The notes beneath the pieces were generated by a model that saw only the letters and a program-made list of their open reading frames with translations, made no database searches and was not told the DNA's origin. Made by a program: the position numbers and the translations under genes. Positions 56,665 through 64,000 of a DNA stretch of 64,000 nt are shown in pieces; the stretch's first letter is position 1; every line of letters begins with the position of its first letter. The stretch comes from Pelobates cultripes (taxonomy: Eukaryota > Chordata > Amphibia > Anura > Pelobatidae). Where the stretch lies: contig OW240913.1 of the NCBI GenBank assembly GCA_933207985.1, positions 263,180,862 to 263,244,861 of the forward strand, written 5' to 3'.

Positions 56665-57600
56665 TCAAGATTTTTTCAGTGAGGATCCCACCATTTGCCA
56701 TTCGCTTTGAATTCTTCTTGGAGATGAAGACCCTGGTTGTGGAAAAAAAGCAGTGTTCCACAGCCCCCATTCAGTGAGCTTCTTGATTCCCTCTTCCAGG
56801 TTGTTGATCACAGATGTTTTACCTTGCTTCCAAATCAACAGTTTAGTGGGATAACCCCATTTGTATGAGATAGCATGGTTGCAAAGTGTTTTGGTAACGT
56901 TGATAAATTCTCTGCATTTTGCCATCGTGGCTACAGATAGGTCCACAAACAGGGAAGGATATTGGTGTGGAGCTTGGAGTGTAGAAAGCTTCCTGGCAGC
57001 TGTTAGTAATGCATCCTTGTGTGCATGATAATGGAACTTTACTATGACATCTTTCGTGAGGAAGTCTATGCATGCGATCAAAGGCCCATGCTAAATCAGG
57101 TAGTTCTGGTATCAATGACTTACATATAGATATAATTTGAGTAGGCAGTGCATCATGTGAGACATCGTCTGTAATGCTGTGAAAGCGAACATTTTGGAGC
57201 TTTGATCTGTCCTCCATGTATGCCATTTTACTTCTTAATAAAGCGTCTTCCTCAGCAAGCTTGTGTACCTTGTCGACTACTTCGTTAAGTGCAGCACACA
57301 GTTCCCGGTTTTCTAAGTGACTTGTTCTGTCACCTAAGTTAGAAATTTCTTTCCTTATGTCTCGGTCAATGTGGTAGAAGTCTGCATTAATTATGGCATG
57401 TAACTCCTGCAGCATCTTATGTGATGAGCTGTATTCTGTGACCGGAGATTCAGAGTATTTGGAGCAGATGGAATCCTGGTCTGATAGCCCGTCTGAGGCC
57501 GTGACGTGGTGGCCTGGTTGTCGCCATCTTGGATTTCTTTCTGACTGTCTTTTTTCTTTTGTTTGATTGATTTGGTTAATTTCAATCTCTTCAAGGGTGA
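56665..57600 (-). pseudogene. LINE copy B ORF1 (RNA-binding protein)
   Basis: Frames at 57594-57391, 57415-56843 and 57081-56665 join into one ORF1. The start is basic (KLTKSIKQKKKDSQKEIQ), followed by a coiled coil (HIDRDIRKEISNLGDRTSHL, LNEVVDKVHKLAEEDALL). The RRM-like domain has NVRFHSITDDV and FDRMHRLPHE. The C-terminal domain has VIVKFHYHAHKDALLTAARK, FVDLSVATMAKCREFINVTK and YKWGYPTKLLI. ORF1p coats LINE RNA. Two frameshifts break it. Confidence 0.88.
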
Positions 57601-57759
57601 AATGATACTTGTTTTAGGGGCAACTTTTAGTGTAAAAATCAGTTGGGTTAAATGTCATAATGTTGCTAATTGGGTCTGTAAGTCTCAGAACTCCTACACC
57701 ATGTGTCCGCTCTCACAGGAAGTTGACAATGCACCCAGCAACAGACATTTTAATGAGTA

Positions 57760-58100
57760 GTGGTTGGCCTGTAAAAGTAGCAACAAATTTGTGAAGCCCT
57801 ATGTGTGTCAGATGTTGCAAGAATTCCCTATGTATGGAGAGTGAGAACAAAAACTTTAGATACCATGGTAACTATGATCCCCTTTTTGGTTTATACACAT
57901 TGAAATTTGCCAAATTGGTTTGTTGGGCCTATGTTGCCTTTGACACCCTTTGGCTGCCCAGGAATGAAAATTGCCCCCATCATGGCATACCATTTGCAAA
58001 CGTAGACAACCCAGGGTATTCTAAATGTCATTTGTCTAGTCTTTTTTGGTAGGCTGGCCAAACTTAATATTCATGCTTGGTTTTTGCATTTTTTACACAT
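57760..58100. repeat. Interspersed repeat fragment, family unknown
   Basis: CATCATGGCATACCATTTGCAAACGTAGACAACCCAGGGTATT (57978-58020) is familiar as a recurring amphibian repeat, but I cannot give the family. No ORF of interest. Confidence 0.4.
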
Positions 58101-58110
58101 TAACTGCCCT

Positions 58111-58322
58111 TAGACAGACAGATGAACGGACCAACTGAAAAATAGATCATTTCATTCTAAGTGTATTTTGATATTAATATATATGTAAAATATGTATATA
58201 TCTATATCTATAGATATATAAATAGATATAGATATATAAATATATTACATATATATTAATATCAAAATACACTTAGAATGAAAAGATCTATTTTTCAGTT
58301 GGTCCGTTCATCTGTCTGTCTA
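58111..58322. mobile_element. 212-bp near-perfect foldback element
   Basis: Arms of about 78 bp, TAGACAGACAGATGAACGGA onward, are repeated in inverted form ending TCCGTTCATCTGTCTGTCTA at 58322 with about two differences. The centre is AT-rich (TATATCTATATCTATAGATA). It is a MITE-like palindrome. No clear target duplication was identified. Confidence 0.9.
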
Positions 58323-58365
58323 TCTAATTATCTACCTAATTTCATTCATATATGTATTATAAAGC

Positions 58366-58580
58366 CAGGCAGTCCACCTACAGTTAATCTGTCAATCCTG
58401 CTGGCCCTAGTCGTGTGAACACATGACTTGGATCAGTGGGATTGGTTGCAGGAGGACTGCCTGGGTTGAATTATGGCTACAGGGAGGGCCTGATTTTTAA
58501 GGTGTATTATGCTGCCCTAGCTGTGTTAAAGCTCTCCTCTTGTAGGATGGCATAGCACGCTCTAACAAAAGGAAAGGATT
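58366..58580. repeat. Repeat shared with 44500-44600
   Basis: Contains inverted ends CAGGCAGTCCACCTACAG and TTGCAGGAGGACTGCCTG (about 58366-58468), then TCTTGTAGGATGGCATAGCACGCTCTAAC. The copy at 44.5 kb lacks the middle. Confidence 0.65.
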
Positions 58581-58632
58581 AAGGCAAGCTTCTCTTAACT
58601 CTTAGTTAACTTAACAAAGCACCACCCGTATG

Positions 58633-58936
58633 TAGAGATGTCGCAAACCGTCCGCAAACTTCTCGCGAACGGTTCGCCACGGTTCGCCACGAACCGTTCG
58701 TGGTGAACTCCGGTCAGTTGACACATCCCCGCCAATCTCCAGCAGACCCTCCCTCCCAGACCCTCCCACCTCCTGGACAGCATCCATGTTGAAGCTGCCT
58801 TCATCATGGATGCTGTCCAGGAAGTAGGAGGGTCTGGGAGGAAGGGTCTGCTGGAGATTGGCCGGGATGTGTCAGCTGACCGGAGTTCGCGGCGAACCAT
58901 TCGTGAGAAGTTCGCGGACGGTTCGCGACATCTCTA
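58633..58936. mobile_element. 304-bp foldback hAT MITE
   Basis: Almost the whole element is one inverted repeat, with ends TAGAGATGTCGCAAACCGTC and GACGGTTCGCGACATCTCTA, and centre at about 58785-58795. The flanks CCCGTATG (58625-58632) and CCCATATG (58937-58944) are an 8-bp target duplication with one change. It shares GGATGCTGTCCAGGAAGTAG-like sequence and GTTCGCGAAC words with the right end of the 10-kb hAT. Confidence 0.92.
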
Positions 58937-58944
58937 CCCATATG

Positions 58945-61572
58945 TCATAAGTGTCAAGAGTAGGAAAAATAGCTAAGATAAAGAAGCCCTTACTTTAACT
59001 TAAGTTTTAAAGAGAAATAGATCAAAATGTAGAGAAGAAGAATAGATTCTGAAAGAGGAAGAGAAGAGGAAACTATAGGTGAAAGGTAAGTTTGAGGTGA
59101 CAGAGCCACTTTAAGTAATTGTTGTTGGTTGGATATAAAACACAATATCACTCTCTGGCAACTTCATTTTTAATTTTAGACCTGATTGCTAACAATCGAG
59201 ATTGTGAGAGACTGTTAAAGGGCAAATGCCATCTACAAATGATGGATTAAAAATCTAGTGTTTTTACAAATGCTATATTTTTTTCACAATGTGTTTCATA
59301 GAAACCTATATTCTAAATAAACAGCAGCTGTGACAATACTAAATAGAAATGTTCAATATAACTATAGTGTGTACTGCATAAGGTTAATAATGAATGATTA
59401 CATCATTAGTTAATTTATAGCTTCCAAATCCAAGTAACTATAAACTTGTAGAAAAAAAAAGAAAATATTCCAGCAAGCTTCTGTAATTGACTATTGGGTA
59501 TTAATACATCACACTAATGACTACTGCTATAAAAGTGGAGTTCTGATGTAAAAGTTTAATATTTTGTAATCATAATTGAAAAATCGATCTCTCCCAGCCA
59601 ACTCCTAAGTGGGCATGTCATGTTTCTTGATTAACACAATCCTTTAAGGCATTCATAGGACTCTCACAATAAAATTTTATTGCTTTCCGTATCAGATTGA
59701 GAACATTTGACCACATATTCCATTATTCTCATGAAATATATACATTTACATCCTTACAGTCTTCTACAGCCCTAGGAGAAACACGATATTTCCAAGCTAG
59801 ATCCCGATGTTAGTTTACTAGTCATGTCTTCCTCTGAGCATTGGTAAACTATAAGATAAATGACATCCCGACTCTATTTCTCACAACAACAGAATTAAAA
59901 ACTAGATTCTATATACTCTGGCAAGTCTGGTTGTTTCATGTAAAGCCTTAGGCACAAAATCTTCTACCTCATAAAAACAAATTGCAGCATTCTAATAGGA
60001 AGAGCAGATGACATTCATGAAAAATGTCTTCGCTCGCTGTGACTGTTTAAAAAGGTATTTAATAGAATAATTTTGGACGGCAGAAGTTAGGGTCAGTGAT
60101 GTTATTTGTAATATCTGGTTATGTCTTTGGCATAAATTGGGAAGATGTTTAAAAACGCATGTTACTGCCGAAAGGGGAAAAGTCTAGTCATGTGAAATAA
60201 AAACATAAAAAAATGAACTCTCTTTTGCCATGATGGATTATATTTAAGTTATTAATTAGTGACCACAATTCATTATGTCATTTGCTTTTTAATACTGCCA
60301 ATTTAACTTTGACTGTCATGTAAAAAGCAATGGTGAATCAGTATCCCCAATTATTGACTAGCAATGGCTATTTATACACCATGTCAATTTTATATCCTCA
60401 GAAAAGATAAGATTCTGTTAAGGTTTCCATATCTGTCAGGTGTCAAAGTAATGCTAAAATGTGGAGAACATCACTGGAAATCGCATAGTGTGGAACAACA
60501 AAACATTATACCTTGGTGACCATCAGACTGAAAACAAGTTAGTCAACCAGATATCCTTCTGTAACTTATGTGGCCGGCTAACATTTTTTTAATGAAAACT
60601 AATGCCATTGTGGAATGAGTAAAAAAATCTCCTTCTTAAAAAAAATCCCCCCCATGTTCAAGGCACTGCATTACCTTGCAGTTAAAGGGAAAACAGGAAC
60701 ATCCATTATCAATAAAATCATACACATTTGTTTGTCACCAAGGGCTTTAAAATCAGCAAAATATTGCAAGTACCACACCAGTAAAATGAGTGCCACAGCA
60801 GTTTGGATTATAAAGACATAGCAAAAAAAAAGTCTACACGTTTTGTTCCAACAACTTTATCAAGACCAAATATTGCTTAATTTCAATTAAGGGGTCTCGA
60901 GTGGCAGGTGCCTGCTCTGCGGCTGTATTGTTAGTGCTTGACGTGCTAGTGCTGAGGGAGCTGTTGGGATCAATCTGCACTGCTACTTTAAGAGAATGAG
61001 AGTCACAATGGAGTCTGCTAGTGTTCCAAGAAGTCAGCTGCATAATGCATTTATTATGAGGGATTTGGCACTCATGTTATGTAAGTCAGTTTTGGTGTTC
61101 CTTTCTTATGATGCTGGACAGGGAAATGCAAGAGAGAATCACAAAGAGATGGGATTTCAAAGATTAGATCCAATGCCCTTAATGTGTGAATCCCAGAATG
61201 CTGAGCTCTGGTTATAAAATGTTCCTTATTGCATACACAATTTGTGTGTTTTATCTTTATCCTCACCTGCTGCCTTTGTCAGAATAAAGCACACTTTGAT
61301 CTGTTTTTGTTTTTTTCTGGCCTGTGAGCATTGTCTCAGTGGGGGATTGGGGGCCCCTACTGTAAAAGACAGAAACAACAAGGAGATACCAATGAGCACC
61401 TAACAATGTTTCCATATCTTTGTTATCCTAACAGTCCAACTAATTTCTGGGCATCTAGTACAAATATACTTTTCATTATATGTATTTTTAAGTGGACCAA
61501 TGTTACTTATTTGCTTGCCTGTTCTGTTGCTTGTGAACTAACTGAAGCAATGCAAACTGGGTAGAGTGATAT
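58945..61572. other. Unassigned sequence
   Basis: AT-rich with small open frames only. No repeat family, RNA gene or exon is recognised. This is the longest stretch in the window without identified TE sequence and may be host intergenic or intronic DNA. Confidence 0.45.
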
Positions 61573-62008
61573 TGTGGTGGAATCTCGGTAAAAATAAATT
61601 TAGTAGGCCGAGATTACCACGTGGCATGTGTACGTGCATATGCTGACGTATCGATCAGTTGGTTGCACGAGGCAAGATACGATCAGTAGTGTACGGAGCA
61701 TGTGCAAGAATACAGGATGTAGTATTCCCCTCCTCCATTGTGCTGGACAAGCCATGCGGTCAAGCAGGAAGTTAATTCTTATTTGTAATGATTGGTCAAG
61801 AGAATGTGCGGGTGGAGCTTAATATGGGAGGAGTTATGTGCCTATATAGGGAGCCTGCACTATTGTTCAGGGCTCAGAACTTGCTGTATTTTTGGTGACA
61901 TTAGTCCCTCTGAGTCCCGATCGGTGATCCAATAAAGAATCTCTTCCTTCCTGAAGAAACCTGTGTCCATCCCTCTGTGCTTTGCTTCCGTCAGTTTCTC
62001 CGGTATCA
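61573..62008 (+). repeat. 5' LTR of tRNA-Gly provirus
   Basis: TGTGGTGGAATCTCGG to CCGGTATCA. TATATA lies at 61843-61848 and AATAAA at 61931-61936, so R starts near 61872 and U5 runs to 62008. An inverted repeat AATCTCGG/CCGAGATT lies at the left end (61581-61617). Confidence 0.9.
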
Positions 62009-62010
62009 TT

Positions 62011-62028
62011 TGGTGCATTGGCCGGGAA
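62011..62028 (+). promoter_or_regulatory. tRNA-Gly primer binding site
   Basis: TGGTGCATTGGCCGGGAA lies two bases after the LTR and is the exact complement of the CCA-tailed 3' end of vertebrate tRNA-Gly(GCC). Confidence 0.95.
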
Positions 62029-63290
62029 GCTCATCGTTCAACGGTAGCTGAGAGGCAGAGGCGTGAGACGGTCTATCTTTGCCCACGTTCTCTACGGCTG
62101 CACCCCTGAACTTCTGCGTGGACCTCCCTTCGTCTCGGCGCCACTGGTCTGTTGTCCAGGAGATCATCGGCCTCTACGTAAGAAGTGCTGGGGTGTCCCC
62201 GTCGATGAGTGTGAACTCAGGTTCAGGAACGAGGAGGTAAGACAACTGCTGTTTTAGACGGCAGACCCACTAGGGGTATACCGATTGTGCGGTAGGCCCA
62301 AAAGGGGTTTAAATCTGTGTATGGAATCTGCCCCCTCTGTCGGAGGGAAGGAGCGAAGGCGCACCGCTCGATCGAACGCTCTTTAGTAAGACCGTTTGAT
62401 CTGGTTAGTCAGGCGGGGTCCTGTGTAAATAGCCCTAGCCGGACACCGGTGTCTTGTCTAGACTAGCGTTCTAGGGTGTATATTACGTTCGCTAGGTCGG
62501 AGGGACCGGGAGACTAAGCGGCGCCTGTGTAAATTCGGTTCGCTAGCTCTCAACCTATCTTGGCTAAGTGGGAAGGCGTGTAAATTTGGAACCCACTAGA
62601 CTTTTGATAGAGTAAATAGACTAGAAGGGCAATTTTGTAAATTTCGCCCTCTAGTTCGCTATATGTGGTGTTTGGGCAGTGTGGCTAACCAAAACGGGTG
62701 TATATAGTTTTAGGTAGTCCATTCAAGGTACTGGCCAATAGTTTAGTTGGGATTGTAAATGTGTTAAAGATTGTTAGTAAAGTGTATATCTTGTTAGATA
62801 GCGCGAGCTCAGCCGTCTAGCGAGAGTGTTAATAGTGTGTTGCTGTATCATAGTGCACGGTACCATAACCCTGTATATTTACTGACACTGTATATAAGTA
62901 CTAATCATTGTCGCCTATTGCATGTTTAACACCGTAACCACTAATAATTGTATTGTGACCTTAAATTGTGCTTTGACCTATGCTAACCGTACTGTAACCG
63001 ATACTAGTAAAAGACGATGTTACTGGGGTGTGTTATAGACGGGTAATTCATATATAGAGAATTATAGCGTGGGTGACTGTATAGTTTCGCCAAAGGGCAT
63101 AATATTGATTATTTAGTGACTGGTGTAACAGCTGTGTGTGTACGGGAATTCCCTGAGTGATTATTGTGTTATTGTGTACGTTTCACTCGGTAACTGTACC
63201 ACGTGGTGCTGTTGCCAGAGGAAACGGGTGTGACTGTTGAATAAGAACGCGTGCATAGTATTCGTTGTCAACGACGTTCCATTGATAAGT
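62029..63290 (+). promoter_or_regulatory. Long retroviral leader with splice-donor candidate
   Basis: The leader is unusually long (1.26 kb). GAGGAGGTAAGA at 62231-62242 is an excellent splice donor match, probably for env mRNA. Several GTAAAT/CTAG words recur every 60-90 bp between 62420 and 62720, suggesting an internal repeat or packaging structure. An open frame at 62063-62257 covers the donor and is not convincing as a gene. Confidence 0.6.
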
Positions 63291-64000
63291 ATGGGCGCGT
63301 CAGAGTCAACGATTTCGGATCCCTTAGGTTGTATGGTAAAGAATTTTAAAAAGGGATTCAAAACATGTGATTTTGGGGTTAAAATGTCTCCTGTACGTTT
63401 GGTCACTTTGTGCACTAGGGAGTGGCCTACTTTGGTTGCGGCATGGCCGCCGCGTGGCAGTTTGGATCCAACCCTGGTACAGCGTGTACACGTGGCTGTA
63501 TCAGGTAGGCCTGAACTTTACGGACAGTTTCCATACATTGATTGTTGGGGCAGGCCGTAAACGACTCGCCAAAATGGATCCGGATATGCCACGAGGAGCA
63601 ATGTCGCCTCATGGTGGCCAGGACTTGTTTGTCCACTAGGACTGGTGTTAGGCCCATTTTGGACACGCCCCCTGAGTCCGAGATCCCTTTGCCGCCTCCT
63701 TACTTTCCTTTAAGAGGAAGTGACGCGAATGCAGGAAGCTCTGCACCCCTTCCCCTATTGCCCCCATCCACTTCCGCTTCCTCCTCCAGTACAGAATCCA
63801 CCCCCCCTCGTATTAAAACTCCCCTTCCGGAACCAGGACCAACCCCCATTAGATTTGAATATCCTGATTTGGCGCCACTTCAAACTTCCGGTCAAGCTTC
63901 TTCTAGCTCGGCTCGGAGTATACTATTCACTAACTTTTCCCAAAATCAAGTTCCCACATCCTCATGCCCTATTACCTCTCGACCGGAACCTTTAACTGAC
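63291..64000 (+). pseudogene. gag: Retroviral gag, matrix and PPPY region, broken and cut by window end
   Basis: Gag starts ATGGGCGCGTCAGAG, giving an N-terminal myristoylation signal MGASES. The matrix has the gamma-type core CTREWPTLVAAWPPRG and FPYIDCW (about 63412-63545). The frame then stops at about 63558. Reading resumes in another frame by 63662 with a proline-rich segment containing the late-domain motif PPPY (about 63690), which recruits NEDD4-type ubiquitin ligases for budding, and a long Ser/Pro-rich tail. At least one frameshift lies between 63545 and 63660. Capsid would follow past 64000. Confidence 0.85.

Larger units (their letters stand above)
46372..57736 (-). mobile_element. 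L1-like (Tx1-clade type) LINE, copy B, with nested insertions
   Basis: The element runs on the minus strand from about 57736 to an A-rich tail (T run at 46373-46380). It is flanked by the target duplication AGCAACAGACATTTT (46362-46376, overlapping the tail, and 57737-57751). ORF1 lies at 57594-56665 and ORF2 at about 54460-47019. Nested within are an LTR element (48234-52177) and a TTAA MITE (54098-54309); a 2-kb stretch between the ORFs may be another insertion. The 5' end seems complete or nearly so. Both ORFs carry shifts and stops, so it is inactive. Confidence 0.9.
61573..64000 (+). mobile_element. 5' part of an endogenous retrovirus with tRNA-Gly primer site
   Basis: A 436-bp LTR, an 18-nt tRNA-Gly primer site, a 1.26-kb leader with a splice-donor-like site and a gag gene with matrix and PPPY motifs follow in order. 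The matrix domain is of gammaretrovirus/epsilonretrovirus type. The rest of the provirus lies beyond the window, so pol, env and 3' LTR cannot be judged. Gag is broken by at least one frameshift. Confidence 0.92.

Noticed and set aside
60834..61217. Two small opposing ORFs as a host exon
   Set aside because: Ser/Thr-rich low-information sequence without flanking splice sites that convince.

Overview
This window looks like a stretch of a large vertebrate nuclear genome, most likely an anuran amphibian. That call rests on its repeats: Tx1/L1-like and CR1 LINEs, palindromic TTAA-flanked MITEs, hAT elements with GTTCGCGAAC-type ends, a chromodomain Ty3/gypsy element and a foamy-like endogenous retrovirus. 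No species is claimed. I found no convincing host exon, tRNA, rRNA, CRISPR array or bacterial-type operon. Nearly all recognisable coding sequence belongs to transposable elements (TEs). Two 100-base N gaps are present (25011-25110 and 35807-35906).

Layout. 1-3977: decayed L1-like LINE (+) carrying a TTAA-flanked MITE. 3978-11414: non-autonomous hAT-like element with an array of palindromes and a G-rich minisatellite, split by a 5.6-kb Ty3/gypsy chromovirus on the minus strand (5199-10762, TSD GGGAG). 11842-23604: foamy-like endogenous retrovirus with tRNA-Lys PBS, decayed env, a MITE in one LTR and a CR1 LINE near its 3' end. 26656-36694: 10-kb hAT transposon with a perfect 8-bp TSD. Its ZBED-type transposase is on the minus strand, and its cargo includes U2-snRNA-like repeats, a C2H2 zinc-finger fragment, a gypsy RT/RNase H fragment, an LTR-like piece and several tandem arrays. 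39275-42727: young non-autonomous LTR element with one repeat-rich ORF and a tRNA-Leu PBS. 42812-44426: dead Tc1 transposon. 46372-57736: Tx1/L1-like LINE on the minus strand with target-site duplication, interrupted by a MITE and by a non-autonomous LTR element (48234-52177, TSD GAGTA) that encodes proteins I cannot assign. 58111-58936: two foldback MITEs. 61573-64000: 5' part of an endogenous retrovirus with tRNA-Gly PBS and a broken gag, cut by the window end.

The order of insertion can be read from the nesting: gypsy into hAT, MITE and CR1 into the foamy-like provirus, LTR element and MITE into the LINE. Two LTR elements (5.2-10.8 kb and 48.2-52.2 kb) share one notable design. A TATTTA box lies about 30 nt upstream of a short sequence that is perfectly complementary to the bases just inside the 5' LTR, as expected for Tf1/sushi-type self-primed reverse transcription. 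The second of these has no reverse transcriptase and carries unfamiliar ORFs; with the U2-bearing hAT cargo, it is the best candidate here for something not yet described.

All calls come from reading the sequence by eye. Family names rest on recognised motifs, not on searches.
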